From contig JAIVJI010000078.1 of the NCBI GenBank assembly GCA_020200135.1, forward strand, positions 28,428-92,427: a DNA stretch of 64,000 nucleotides, read 5' to 3'. This DNA comes from Acidobacteriota bacterium (GTDB lineage Bacteria > Acidobacteriota > Blastocatellia > Pyrinomonadales > Pyrinomonadaceae). The notes below the pieces were generated by a model that searched no databases, was not told where the DNA came from, and worked only from the letters and a program-made list of their open reading frames with translations. The translations under genes were made by a program, and so were the position numbers. Shown piece by piece: positions 8,046-16,755 of this stretch (its first letter is position 1; the number at the start of each line of letters is the position of its first letter).

Positions 8046-9555
8046 GAGCCGCGCGCAGAGGCGCAAGCGCGCCCAGCCGCTCGCCCGCTCGTCCCGCCGC
8101 GACATAGCGCGCGCGATCCTCGCCCTGCGCCGCCGGCGCGCGAAGGCGGGCAAGGCGAAGCTCTCCTTCATCGAATTCGTCCAGCTCGTCAAGCCCTCGT
8201 ACCAGTGGTATAAGCACTGCCTCATCCTCGCGGCCGTCCTGCAAAAGGTCGCCGACGGCGAGATCAAGCGGCTGATGATCTTCATGCCGCCCCGCCACGG
8301 CAAGTCGGAGCTGGCCTCGCGCCTCTTCACCGCCTACTTCCTCTACCTCTACCCCGAAAGATTCGTCGGCCTGTCCAGCTACTCGGCCGGGCTCGCCTAC
8401 ACGCTCTCGCGCGCGGCGCGGGAGAACTACGTCGAGGGCGGCGGGACGATTGACGGGAAGGCCAACGCCGTGAAGCAGTGGCTCACGGGCAAGGGCGGCG
8501 GCTTCTGGGCGACGGGCGTGGGCGGCGAGGCCACGGGCAAGGGCTGGCACCTCGGCGTCATCGACGACCCGCTCAAGAACGCCGAGCAGGCCGCGTCCGA
8601 AGTCATCCGCGAGAAGCAGAAAGAATGGTACGGCTCGACGTGGTACACGCGCGAGGAGCCCTGGTCCGACACCGACCCGCACGGCGCGCTCGTCGTCATC
8701 AACACCCGCTGGCACGATGACGACCTCTCCGGCTGGCTCCTCTCCGAAGAGAAGACGGGCGAGGAGCCCGAGCGGTGGCACGTCGTCTCGTTCCCGGCCA
8801 TCGCCGAGGACCAGCCGCAGGAGTTCCCCGCCACCTGCACGGTCGAGCCCGACTGGCGCGCGCCGGGCGAGGCGCTCTGCCCCGAGCGCCGCCCGCTCGA
8901 CAAGCTGAAGAAGATTGCCGACCGCGTCGGCGAGTTCGTCTGGAATGCGCTGTTTCAGCAGAGGCCCGGCGCGAAGGACGGCAACAAGTTCAAGCGCGAG
9001 AACTTCGAGATTCTGCGCGCGCCCGCGCCCGCGGAGTTCGTCTCCTTCGTCCGGTATTGGGATAAGGCCGGCACGAAAGACGCCGGCTGCTACACCGTAG
9101 GCGCGCTCCTCGGAAAGACCCGGCAAAACGTCTTCTGGGTGCTCGACGTCGTGCGCGGCCAGTGGGCCTCCATCGAGCGCGAAGACATTCTCCTCAACAC
9201 GGCGAAGGCCGACGCCGCGCAGTACGGCCGCGACGTGGTCACCTGGATCGAACAGGAGCCGGGCTCCGGCGGCAAGGAGTCGGCCGAGGCGACCGTGCGC
9301 AACCTGGCCGGGTTCTCCATCTGGGCAGAGCGCGTGACCGGCGACAAGGAGTTTCGCGCGGAGCCCTACTCGGCGCAGGCGGCGCGCAAGAACGTGAAGC
9401 TGGCCGAGGCGGATTGGAACGGGGAGTTCATCAAGGAGCATTGCGCCTTTCCCCGCGGTAAGTACAAAGACCAGGTGGACGCCGCCGGCGGCGCCTTCAA
9501 CAAGCTGGCGCTCTACGACGGCGGCGAGGTCGAGAAGGGCGACTCCCTCTGGTAA
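7984..9555 (+). CDS. terL: Terminase large subunit
   Basis: The 523-residue ATPase/nuclease that drives DNA into the procapsid. MPPRHGKSE near residue 102 is Walker A; LGVIDDP near residue 190 is Walker B; NTRWHDDDLSGWL is the characteristic terminase coupling region. The C-terminal half (YWDKAGTKDAGCYTVGALL, EQEPGSGGKES) has the RNase-H-like nuclease pattern with conserved acidic residues. The first ~40 residues are very basic and overlap the small subunit; no alternative start exists before the conserved N-terminal region. Confidence 0.92.
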   Translation: MKTSKTSQTKSLKLSRKAGRKSRAQRRKRAQPLARSSRRDIARAILALRRRRAKAGKAKLSFIEFVQLVKPSYQWYKHCLILAAVLQKVADGEIKRLMIFMPPRHGKSELASRLFTAYFLYLYPERFVGLSSYSAGLAYTLSRAARENYVEGGGTIDGKANAVKQWLTGKGGGFWATGVGGEATGKGWHLGVIDDPLKNAEQAASEVIREKQKEWYGSTWYTREEPWSDTDPHGALVVINTRWHDDDLSGWLLSEEKTGEEPERWHVVSFPAIAEDQPQEFPATCTVEPDWRAPGEALCPERRPLDKLKKIADRVGEFVWNALFQQRPGAKDGNKFKRENFEILRAPAPAEFVSFVRYWDKAGTKDAGCYTVGALLGKTRQNVFWVLDVVRGQWASIEREDILLNTAKADAAQYGRDVVTWIEQEPGSGGKESAEATVRNLAGFSIWAERVTGDKEFRAEPYSAQAARKNVKLAEADWNGEFIKEHCAFPRGKYKDQVDAAGGAFNKLALYDGGEVEKGDSLW

Positions 9556-9557
9556 CC

Positions 9558-9587
9558 CCGAAAATCAATCCCCGCCGCGGCTACCTT
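9558..9587 (+). promoter_or_regulatory. Candidate phage promoter, copy 3
   Basis: CCGAAAATCA at 9558-9567, continuing ATC as in copy 4, with TACCTT at 9582-9587 (offset 24). It lies in the short gap between the terminase stop and the cysteine-peptidase-like gene. Confidence 0.55.
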
Positions 9588-9619
9588 GTGACTGGAAGCG
9601 AGGCCGAGGGACCCGCCCG

Positions 9620-10054
9620 GTGAAGACGATGGAAGTCACTTACGTCAAACAGGAGCATCTGAAGGGCTGCGTGATCGCGTGCTGCGCCATGATCACGGGG
9701 CAGACCTACGACCAGGTCGCCGCGCACTTCCGCGGCAACCGGGACGAGGACGGGGTGCAGCTCCAGCACGCCCTCCGCTACATCACCGACCACGGCTTTG
9801 CCGCGCAGCAGGTCACCGCGCACGGCTACAACGATCTGCGCGACTCCAACCGCCGGATGCTCCGGCCCTTTGCCGACGCCCACCTCGTCAACGTGCTCCC
9901 CTGCGTCAACTCCGACATCGGGCACGCGCTCGTGATGGACGGGTCGGGTCGGCTCCACGATCCCGAGGTTCCCGGCGAGGTGGACCCCATGCGCTTCTAC
10001 TTCGTCAACATGGTGGTCGGCGTCTACGACGAGCGCCCGAGGATAGAGAAATGA
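9620..10054 (+). CDS. C39/papain-like cysteine peptidase-fold phage protein
   Basis: 144 residues from GTG 9620 (GAGGGA eight bases upstream; ATG 9629 is an alternative). KQEHLKGCVIACCAMITG resembles the catalytic-Cys helix of C39-like peptidases, and later DIGHALVMDGSG plus RLHDPEVPG supply the His and Asp that usually follow. It sits between terminase and portal, where some phages encode prohead or small accessory proteases. Its stop overlaps the portal start (ATGA), implying coupling. Peptidase activity is inferred from fold motifs only. Confidence 0.55.
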   Translation: MKTMEVTYVKQEHLKGCVIACCAMITGQTYDQVAAHFRGNRDEDGVQLQHALRYITDHGFAAQQVTAHGYNDLRDSNRRMLRPFADAHLVNVLPCVNSDIGHALVMDGSGRLHDPEVPGEVDPMRFYFVNMVVGVYDERPRIEK

Positions 10055-11619
10055 ACGAATACTTGAGCCGAGTCCTGAACTCGATCCGCGGCCTCTTCGG
10101 CGGCGCGCGCGACAAGGCGATGGAGCAGGTGCGCCGCATCACGCGGCAGACCATGATCGCCTCGGCGCTCTCCTACTACTCCGGCTACGCGCCGAAGCAG
10201 TTGAAGGTCAAAGACGGCGAGCCCGACGACAACGTCTACATCAACTACGCCGAGGTCGTCGTCGACAAGGGCGTCGGCTTCCTCTTCGGCAAGCCCCTCG
10301 TCATCGGCGTCGGCACGGATGAGGACAAGTCGGGCGAGGAGTATTTAGAGAAGGTCTGGCCCCAGGCGCAGCGCGACGAAGAGTTTCAGGAGATGGCGCA
10401 GGACGGCGCCGTCACCGGCGACGCCTACCTCAAGATTTGCATCGAGCCCGACGGCCGTCCCCGCGTCACGGTCGGCGACCCGGCCACGTATGAGATCGTC
10501 ACCGACCCGCACGACGTCTCGCGCCCCGTCACGTTCCGCTGCTCGTACCAGATGACCGACGGGGCGGGGCGTGAGTACCTCTTCAAAGAGGAGACCACGC
10601 GCAACGAGGGCGGGAAGAGCTGGCGCATACGGCACTTCGAGTCGCGCGACGGCGGCAACCTGTGGACGCCGACCGAGTACGACGTGACGTGGAACAACTC
10701 GTTCCCCCCGATCTTCCACGCGAAGAACCTGCCGAACCCGAAGTGTACCTACGGCAAGCCCGACCTGACCGAGGACGTGCTCGCCGTCATCGCCTACATC
10801 TCCCGGCTGGATTCGATGTGCGGCAAGGTCGTGCGCATGCACTCCAGCCCGAAGCCCTACGCGAAGAACCTGAAGAAGCAGGATTTGGAGTGGGGCACGG
10901 ACGGCATGCTCTTCCTCAAGCCCACGGGGACGACGGTCGCCGCGGAGCTGGGGCTGCTTGAGATGAAGAACGACATCTCGACGGCTCTCTCCCTGCGCAA
11001 GGTCCTGCGCGAGGGGCTCGCCGAGATGACGGGCGTGCCCGAGGTGGCCACCGGCAAGGTCGAGACCACGGGCCAGCTCTCCAGCGTGGCGCTCCGGCTC
11101 CTCTACGGGCCGCTCATCGAGAAGACCGAGAAGAAGCAGCTCCGCTACGGCCGCATGATCAAGGAGTGCGTCGAGGCGCTCCTCGTCATCGGCGGCATCA
11201 AGAATCAGAAGGTCAAGCTCAATTGGGGCGACGCGCTCCCCGGCGACGAGAAGGCGAAGATGGAGGTGGCCGAGACCAAGCTGCGCATCGGCTACTCGCA
11301 GAACACCGTCATCAAGGAGACCGGCGGCGACCCCGAGCACGAGGCCAGGATGCGCACGCCCACGGCCGACGACATGGGCTCGCAGATTCTCGGCGCCTTC
11401 GACCGCGGAGTCGGAGCCGAGCCGGTCGCCGGCAACCAGTCGGGCGAGCGTGACCCCGCCGAGCTGGCGAAGCTGGTCGAAGCGGTCGGCGCGCTCATCC
11501 GCGCGGGCTTCAAACCCGAGGGCGCTCTCGCCGCCGTCGGCCTCGACCCCATCGAGCACCTCGGCCTGCTGCCGATCACGCTCCGGGATGAGGAGCAGCT
11601 CACGAACGCGACGGTCTAA
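10051..11619 (+). CDS. Portal protein (SPP1 gp6-like)
   Basis: 522 residues from ATG 10051. It forms the dodecameric ring at the capsid vertex through which DNA is packaged. Family-like features: the early region with Y-rich segment ALSYYSGYAPKQLKV, the GVGFLFGKPLVI stem-proximal block, the long helix region near EVATGKVETTGQLSSVALRL and a charged C-terminal tail. Order terminase-portal-head morphogenesis supports the call. The start overlaps the previous stop; longer upstream reading in this frame is a shadow of the peptidase gene. Confidence 0.88.
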   Translation: MNEYLSRVLNSIRGLFGGARDKAMEQVRRITRQTMIASALSYYSGYAPKQLKVKDGEPDDNVYINYAEVVVDKGVGFLFGKPLVIGVGTDEDKSGEEYLEKVWPQAQRDEEFQEMAQDGAVTGDAYLKICIEPDGRPRVTVGDPATYEIVTDPHDVSRPVTFRCSYQMTDGAGREYLFKEETTRNEGGKSWRIRHFESRDGGNLWTPTEYDVTWNNSFPPIFHAKNLPNPKCTYGKPDLTEDVLAVIAYISRLDSMCGKVVRMHSSPKPYAKNLKKQDLEWGTDGMLFLKPTGTTVAAELGLLEMKNDISTALSLRKVLREGLAEMTGVPEVATGKVETTGQLSSVALRLLYGPLIEKTEKKQLRYGRMIKECVEALLVIGGIKNQKVKLNWGDALPGDEKAKMEVAETKLRIGYSQNTVIKETGGDPEHEARMRTPTADDMGSQILGAFDRGVGAEPVAGNQSGERDPAELAKLVEAVGALIRAGFKPEGALAAVGLDPIEHLGLLPITLRDEEQLTNATV

Positions 11620-12617
11620 TGTCCAACGTCTACGACACCGCTGAGCAGTTCAAGGCGCGGCTCTTCTCCCGCGAGAGGAGGGCCGCGTCACTGCTCGTGC
11701 GCGCCTACGGCGTCGCCTACCTCAACATCAAGCGGAAGCTCGACGACCTCGCCAAAGAGATCGAGGCCGCCAGGCTCGCCGGCGAGACCGTGCCCGTCGG
11801 CTGGCTCTACGAGCGCGGCCGCCTCGCCTCGCTCAAAGCGGCGATGTCGGCCGAGCTGCGGCGCTTCTCGGAAGGCGCGGCGCGCGTCATCACCGACGAG
11901 CAGCGCGCAGCCCTGCGCCTCGGCCTCTCCGACTCCCGCACCCTCGTCGTCGCCGCGCTCGAAGCCGAGGGCTTAAGCGTGACGGCCAACTTCGGCGGCC
12001 TGAACCGCAACGCCGTCGAGGCGCTCGCCGGCTTCGCCTCGGACGGCTCGCCCCTCGCCACTCTGTTGAACGAGGCCGGACGCCGCGCCGGCGAGCGCGC
12101 GCGCCTGGCGCTCGTCTCCGGCGTGGCCGAGGGCGCGTCGGCCGACGTGATCGCGCGCCGCTTCCGTGACGCCTTCGGGGGCGGCATGGCGCGGTCACTG
12201 ACCATCGCCCGGACGGAGACCCTGCGCAGCTACCGCGAGGCCGCGCGCGAGGTCTACCGGGCGAGTTCCGACGTGCTCGACGGCTGGGTGTGGACGGCGT
12301 CTCTCTCGCGGCGCACCTGCGCGATGTGCCTCGCGATGCACGGCCAGGTCTTCAGCGTCGAGGAGAGGCTGGAGAGTCACCCGAATTGTCGTTGCGTGCA
12401 GGTCCCCCTTGTCACGGGCGGCGATGACTCCGGGATAAAGACCGGGGATGTGTGGCTCGAAGCGCAGGCGGAAGAGATTCAGCGCGCCGTGCTCGGCGAC
12501 GCGAAATTCGATTTATTCAAGTCGGGCAGGCTGCGGTTACGCGACCTGGTCGGCGAGCGCCGCGACCGGCGCTGGGGATTTTCCAGGTTCGAGAAGCCGC
12601 TCCACGCGGTCAAGTAA
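11619..12617 (+). CDS. Head morphogenesis protein (SPP1 gp7 family)
   Basis: 332 residues; ATG overlaps the portal stop by one base. The C-terminal domain has the family hallmark ARTETLRSYREAAREVYR, then WTASLSRRTCAMCLAMHG and a final HPNCRC. The Cys/His set (CAMC, HPNCRC) is the conserved putative metal-binding site of this family. The protein is known in SPP1-like phages to bind the portal and be incorporated in few copies into the head. A ~40-residue extension follows the motif. Confidence 0.88.
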   Translation: MSNVYDTAEQFKARLFSRERRAASLLVRAYGVAYLNIKRKLDDLAKEIEAARLAGETVPVGWLYERGRLASLKAAMSAELRRFSEGAARVITDEQRAALRLGLSDSRTLVVAALEAEGLSVTANFGGLNRNAVEALAGFASDGSPLATLLNEAGRRAGERARLALVSGVAEGASADVIARRFRDAFGGGMARSLTIARTETLRSYREAAREVYRASSDVLDGWVWTASLSRRTCAMCLAMHGQVFSVEERLESHPNCRCVQVPLVTGGDDSGIKTGDVWLEAQAEEIQRAVLGDAKFDLFKSGRLRLRDLVGERRDRRWGFSRFEKPLHAVK

Positions 12618-12631
12618 ACGAGAGGTGAATC

Positions 12632-13207
12632 ATGCGCCGAAAGTTCTACATTAACATCAGCGGCATCTGCCACAACCACAACGAGGCCGCCGCGGAAGGG
12701 GGCGGCGCGCCGACTCCGGCACCTGAGCCGCCGCCCGCGCCGCCGCCGGCCGACCCGCCCGCCGTCGAGCCGCCCGCGCCGCCGGCCGTGCCCGACGGCT
12801 ACGTGCCCGCGACCGAGGTCGAGACCGAGCGCACCGCGCGCACGGCGGCCGAGACGCGCGCGAACGATCTGGAGGCCCGCGCCACGGCGGCCGAGCAGCG
12901 CGCGCGCGCGAACGAGATTCGCCTGGCCGCGCAGACGCTCGGCTTCCAGGACCCGGCCGACGCCGAGCGGTTCATCGCCGCCGACGCCGAGGACGTGACG
13001 GCCGCGCTGACCGAGGTCCTGACCTCGAAGCCTTACCTCAAGAGGGCGGAGGCGGCGGCGGTCGTGCCGCCCGTCACGCCCACGCAGCCGACGAACCCCG
13101 CCCGCGAGGGCGCGCAGCTCACGGCCGAGGGGCTGAAGGGCATGACGGCGGCGCAGATCGCGCAGCTCCCCTGGTCGGAGGTCTCGGCCGCGCTCGCGCG
13201 GAAGTAG
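12632..13207 (+). CDS. Putative capsid scaffolding protein
   Basis: 191 residues, RBS GAGAGGTG before ATG 12632. A Pro/Ala-rich segment (residues ~25-55) is followed by a long predicted coiled coil with Arg/Glu/Ala heptads (ERTARTAAETRANDLEARA) and an Ala-rich C-terminus. Coiled-coil proteins just before the major coat gene are typically scaffolds that template the procapsid. The family is inferred from composition and position. A strong terminator follows. Confidence 0.6.
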   Translation: MRRKFYINISGICHNHNEAAAEGGGAPTPAPEPPPAPPPADPPAVEPPAPPAVPDGYVPATEVETERTARTAAETRANDLEARATAAEQRARANEIRLAAQTLGFQDPADAERFIAADAEDVTAALTEVLTSKPYLKRAEAAAVVPPVTPTQPTNPAREGAQLTAEGLKGMTAAQIAQLPWSEVSAALARK

Positions 13208-13238
13208 TCTTTGACTTTTAGAGTCCGTCTGAAATATA

Positions 13239-13288
13239 AGAACAGCTAATAAGTGCGTGCGACACTTATTAGCTGTTCTTCTCTTTTT
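13239..13288 (+). terminator. Strong intrinsic terminator between scaffold and coat genes
   Basis: AGAACAGCTAATAAGTG (13239-13255) pairs perfectly with 13263-13279 around a 7-base loop and is followed by TCTCTTTTT. Its AT-rich stem is unlike its surroundings. It probably tunes expression between packaging genes and the abundant coat gene, with read-through or a promoter downstream. Confidence 0.9.
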
Positions 13289-13328
13289 CGCACGCCCCCC
13301 GACTTACCTTCCCAAAAAGGAGCACCGC

Positions 13329-14180
13329 ATGTCAGTCGCAACGTTCATCGCGTCAGTCTGGGCGGCCGCCCTGCTCGCCGGCCTGAAGAAGGCGCTCGTG
13401 CTCGCGCAGCCCGGCGTCGTCAACACTCAGTACGAGGGCGTGATCGCCAACCAGGGCGACACGGTCAAGATCAACTTCATCGGGAACATCTCTGTCTTCG
13501 ACGTGGCGCGCAACGAAGACATCCCCGACCCGGAGCAGCTCTCGACCGCGCTCACCAACCTCGTCATCGACAAGGCCGAGGGCTTCAACTTCCAGGTAGA
13601 CGACGTGGACAAGGTGCAGGCCAACGGCGACCTCATTCAGACGGCGATGGGCGAGGCCGCCTACGCGCTGCGCGACAAGGCCGACCAGTCCGTCGCGGTC
13701 CTGCACGCCGAGGCGCACGCCGACAACCTCATCGGCTCCGACGCCGCGCCCGTCTCGCCCACGGCCGACACCGCCTACGAATACCTCGTCGACGCCGGCA
13801 CGAAGCTCGACGAGAAGAACGTCCCGACGGAGGGGCGCTGGGCGGCCGTGCCGCCGTGGTTCTACGGCCTGCTGCTGAAGGACAAGCGTTTCGTCGCCGC
13901 CGGCACGTCGCGCACCGACGAGGTGCTCCGCAACGGCGAGGTCGGCGAGGCCGCGGGCTTCCGCATCCTGCGCTCGAACAACGTCATCCACACGGCCGGC
14001 ACGAAGTACAAGCTCCTGGCCGGCCACCCGCAGGCCATCACCTACGCCGACCAGATCGTCTCGGTCGAGAGCTACCGCATGGAGAAGCGGTACGCCGACG
14101 CGGTCAAGGGCCTCCACGTCTACGGGCGTAAGGTCATCCGGCCGCAGGCGCTCGTCACGGTCACGGCCAACAGGGCATAG
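13329..14180 (+). CDS. Major capsid protein (P22 coat-like)
   Basis: 283 residues from ATG 13329 with RBS AAGGAG. Pattern VWAAALLAGLKKALVLAQPG, then GDTVKINFIGNISVFD, LVIDKAEGFNFQVDDVD and later AGFRILRSNNVIH agrees with the P22-coat (gp5) branch of the HK97 fold family: an N-arm helix, an early beta-rich section and the long central helix region. It sits after the scaffold, as expected. Upstream in-frame codons run through the terminator and are not coding. Confidence 0.82.
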   Translation: MSVATFIASVWAAALLAGLKKALVLAQPGVVNTQYEGVIANQGDTVKINFIGNISVFDVARNEDIPDPEQLSTALTNLVIDKAEGFNFQVDDVDKVQANGDLIQTAMGEAAYALRDKADQSVAVLHAEAHADNLIGSDAAPVSPTADTAYEYLVDAGTKLDEKNVPTEGRWAAVPPWFYGLLLKDKRFVAAGTSRTDEVLRNGEVGEAAGFRILRSNNVIHTAGTKYKLLAGHPQAITYADQIVSVESYRMEKRYADAVKGLHVYGRKVIRPQALVTVTANRA

Positions 14181-14289
14181 GCGCCGACGGCGACACCGCC
14201 GTCCCCGGCGATACGTACGAGACCTGGACGCACCGTCGCCCGCGGGCGTAGGTGCAGGCGTCAACCCTTACGCAGAGGAGTGAACAGAG

Positions 14290-14685
14290 ATGGCGAATCC
14301 TGCCGAACTGACAGTCACCGACCTGGCCGCGAACGGCTCGGTCGCGCAGCCCGCGGTCAACGCTATCGACACCAACGGCACCGTGCCGGCGGACGTCGGG
14401 GGCGCGCACGAGCGCGTCATGTTCGAAGTCGTCAACACCGACGACGCGGCGCTCACCGTCACCATCGAGGCGGGCACCGAGGCGGCGGGCGCGGGGCGCT
14501 CGGGCCTGGGCGACCTGGCCGTCGCGCTCACGGCCGCCGGCGGCGGCAACGCCGCGCGCGTCATCGGCCCCTTAGAGCCGGCGCGCTTCCAGCAGGCCGA
14601 CGGCAAGCTGAACGTCACCTTCGCGGCGGCGGCCGGCGCGCCGGCGTGCAGCGTCCGCTGCTACCGGCTGCCGAAGGCGGCCTGA
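14290..14685 (+). CDS. Putative head decoration or hypothetical head protein
   Basis: 131 residues, RBS GAGGAG before ATG 14290. Mostly Ala/Gly/Val/Thr with beta-strand pattern (MFEVVNTDDAALTVTIEAG), no cysteines until PACSVRCYRL near the end. Its place directly after the coat gene and its beta-rich composition suit a capsid decoration protein, but no family is recognised. Confidence 0.45.
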   Translation: MANPAELTVTDLAANGSVAQPAVNAIDTNGTVPADVGGAHERVMFEVVNTDDAALTVTIEAGTEAAGAGRSGLGDLAVALTAAGGGNAARVIGPLEPARFQQADGKLNVTFAAAAGAPACSVRCYRLPKAA

Positions 14686-14696
14686 AGGCGGGCGTC

Positions 14697-14783
14697 GTGA
14701 CCTGGTACCGCAACAAGAAGACGGGCGTCGAGTTGGACGTCGGCGACAGCGCCACGCTGCCGAGCAGTCGCCGCGCGGCATAG
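14697..14783 (+). CDS. Very small phage protein (28 residues)
   Basis: GTG 14697 starts MTWYRNKKTGVELDVGDS, ending after a Ser/Arg tail. Short proteins of this form (WYRN..TGVELEV..) occur after coat genes in other phages. The gene begins 12 bases after the previous stop with only a weak GGCGGG RBS, so translational coupling is likely. The short length keeps confidence modest. Confidence 0.4.
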   Translation: MTWYRNKKTGVELDVGDSATLPSSRRAA

Positions 14784-14817
14784 GCGTCGGCTCCCTGACC
14801 AACTCCGACTTCAACGC

Positions 14818-15156
14818 ATGACCGAGGCCGAGCGTGCAGCCAAAGCGTTAGAGCGCCAGCGCGCGAAGATTCTCGGCGCGTCGGCCACGCTGACGCTGTA
14901 CGACAACGCCGGCGCCGCGCTCGTCACCCTCTCCCATTCTTTCTTCGTCTACCGCAAGTCCGACCTCGTTCTCGGCGAGGAGTACCACCTCGCCGAAATC
15001 GCCGAGGTCGCCGGCATGACGCCGGCGGCCGCAGCGCGCGTGAAGACCGCGAAGCTCTCGACGACGGGCTCGACCTTCAACGTCACGCAGGTCGAAGACC
15101 CCGTAGGCGCGGCGCGCACCTGGAAGCTGCGCATGTCGCCGTTCAAGAAGTCATAG
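14818..15156 (+). CDS. Putative head-tail connector-region protein
   Basis: 112 residues from ATG 14818. A helical N-terminus (ERAAKALERQRAKILG) is followed by a compact alpha/beta region (SHSFFVYRKSDLVLGEEYHL, VTQVEDPVGAARTWKLRM). Gene order (coat, small proteins, then tail genes) suggests an adaptor or neck role. No family recognised. Confidence 0.45.
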   Translation: MTEAERAAKALERQRAKILGASATLTLYDNAGAALVTLSHSFFVYRKSDLVLGEEYHLAEIAEVAGMTPAAAARVKTAKLSTTGSTFNVTQVEDPVGAARTWKLRMSPFKKS

Positions 15157-15165
15157 GAGGCAATC

Positions 15166-15393
15166 ATGGCACCTGACACCGGACACATAGTCACCAACGC
15201 TTCGTTGCAGAAGGCGGGCGATATTTACGAGCCCGTGCCGAATTCTCTGCGCGGCGCCGCGGCGCGCGTCCTGCGCGGCCGTGAGGAGGCGCACGTCTCA
15301 CTCACCTCCGGCGGCAGGCTCTCGCGGCATGCGGCCTCGCGCCGGCGCGCCCGCCGCCAGGCGGCGAAAGCGTCGCGCAAGCGGAACCGCTAA
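15166..15393 (+). CDS. Small basic phage protein
   Basis: 75 residues, RBS AGGAGG seven bases before ATG 15166. N-terminal half is ordinary; the C-terminal ~30 residues are Arg/Ala-rich (RLSRHAASRRRARRQAAKAS), suggesting DNA binding or interaction with packaged DNA. Stop codon abuts the next ATG. Confidence 0.45.
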   Translation: MAPDTGHIVTNASLQKAGDIYEPVPNSLRGAAARVLRGREEAHVSLTSGGRLSRHAASRRRARRQAAKASRKRNR

Positions 15394-15942
15394 ATGCCCG
15401 AACTCGTCACGCCCACCGACTACGAGCTGCGCGCCGCGATGGTGGCCACCATCGCCGCGGCCGACGTTGCCGCCGTACTCTCGGCCGACTGGCTGCCCGA
15501 AATCGCCGTCGGCCAAACCTTGAACGGCGCCCGCGACGGCGAAGTCCTGACGCGCTTCGCGATGCTCTCTCTGAAAGACGAGAAGCGCACCCGCGTCGGA
15601 GACGTGCCTTACGAGTCGGCGAAGGTCGCGGGGACGAAGTTCAAGGTCTCCATCGAGCGCGTCTACCGCTTCTTATTCGTCGCCGCGTACAGCGACGAGC
15701 TGGTCGTCGTCAGCGTTGACCCGCTCGTCGAGAAGTCAACCGAGCAGCTCTTCAACGAGTGGCTCAGGGCCGTCGTGCTGAACTTCTCGCGCTCGCCCAA
15801 GCTGGGGCTGAACGAGCGCGTCGAGCAGCACTCCGAGCTGTACACCTTCGACCGGCGCATCCCGCCCTACGGGAACGAGCGCGCCCACACCGCGGACGGC
15901 CTGCTGACCGTCCACATTCACGAAACAGTCACAGCCAGTTAA
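15394..15942 (+). CDS. Putative tail completion/terminator-type protein
   Basis: 182 residues from ATG 15394, immediately after the preceding TAA. An alpha/beta pattern with a strongly hydrophobic strand (VYRFLFVAAYSDELVVVSVD) and an ending LLTVHIHETVTAS resembles tail terminator proteins that bridge connector and tail tube. Position directly before the tube gene supports this; family identity is not certain. Confidence 0.45.
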   Translation: MPELVTPTDYELRAAMVATIAAADVAAVLSADWLPEIAVGQTLNGARDGEVLTRFAMLSLKDEKRTRVGDVPYESAKVAGTKFKVSIERVYRFLFVAAYSDELVVVSVDPLVEKSTEQLFNEWLRAVVLNFSRSPKLGLNERVEQHSELYTFDRRIPPYGNERAHTADGLLTVHIHETVTAS

Positions 15943-15955
15943 AGGAGCACCGACC

Positions 15956-16723
15956 ATGTACTTACTTCTTCGCGGCAACGTGGACATCGCCGACCGCCTG
16001 CCGACCGGCGAGCCGGGCGCATTGCAGGAGCTGGGCGAGACGCCCGACTTCGAGATCACCATCGACGAGGAGCGCGCCGAGAACATGGCCACCGGCGGCG
16101 CCTTCAACGAGAAGGACCTGAGCGTCACGACGTACGTCGGCGCGAAGGGCACGATGCGCGTCAAGGAGGTCGAGGGCAACAACCTGCCGCTCGCCCTCTT
16201 CGGCGAGGAGACGGCCGACGCGGGCGGCGCGGTCGTGGCGCAGGCGTTCCCCGCCGGCATCGCCGTGGGGGAGAAACACTTCCTGCCGGGCAGGCCGCTC
16301 GGCGTCTCGGCGGTGACCATCGTCGACAGCGCCGGCGCGCCCGACACGCTCGAAGCGGGCACCGACTACGAGCTGGACGCCGACTTCGGGACGGTGAAGT
16401 TCCTGAACGTCGACGGCTTCACGCAGCCCTTCAAGGCCAGCTACACCGAGGCCGCGTCGGCGGGCGTGACCCTCGCGACGAAGGTCACCGGCGAGAAGTT
16501 CGTCTACTTCCGCGGCATCAACATCGCCGACGAGGAGAAGCCGGTCGTCGGCGAGTTCTACCGCACCAGGTTCTCCCCCTCGAAGAAGGTCACGCTCAAG
16601 ACCGCCGACGGCAAGGAGGTCACGGTCTTCGAGTTCGAGCTGGAGTTCCTGGCCGACAAGACGAAGACGGCCGCGCCGCCGCTCGGTCGCCTCGGCCGCC
16701 TGCGCTACCAGCCGAGCGCGTGA
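15956..16723 (+). CDS. Putative major tail tube protein
   Basis: 255 residues, RBS AAGGAG before ATG 15956. Beta-rich throughout (YLLLRGNVDIADRLPTGEPG, FEFELEFLADKTKT near the C-terminus) with the signature element DFEITIDEERAENMATGG, as seen in siphovirus tube proteins where the repeated tube fold starts with a loop-strand pair. Length and place before gp10-like and chaperone genes fit. Moderate family confidence. Confidence 0.6.
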   Translation: MYLLLRGNVDIADRLPTGEPGALQELGETPDFEITIDEERAENMATGGAFNEKDLSVTTYVGAKGTMRVKEVEGNNLPLALFGEETADAGGAVVAQAFPAGIAVGEKHFLPGRPLGVSAVTIVDSAGAPDTLEAGTDYELDADFGTVKFLNVDGFTQPFKASYTEAASAGVTLATKVTGEKFVYFRGINIADEEKPVVGEFYRTRFSPSKKVTLKTADGKEVTVFEFELEFLADKTKTAAPPLGRLGRLRYQPSA

Positions 16724-16755
16724 TCGTACCGCCGTAACTGACGAGGTCGGCCGAG

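Noticed and set aside
13257..13328. Longer N-terminus for the coat protein
   Set aside because: The upstream codons consist of the terminator hairpin and T-run; ATG 13329 has AAGGAG at proper spacing.
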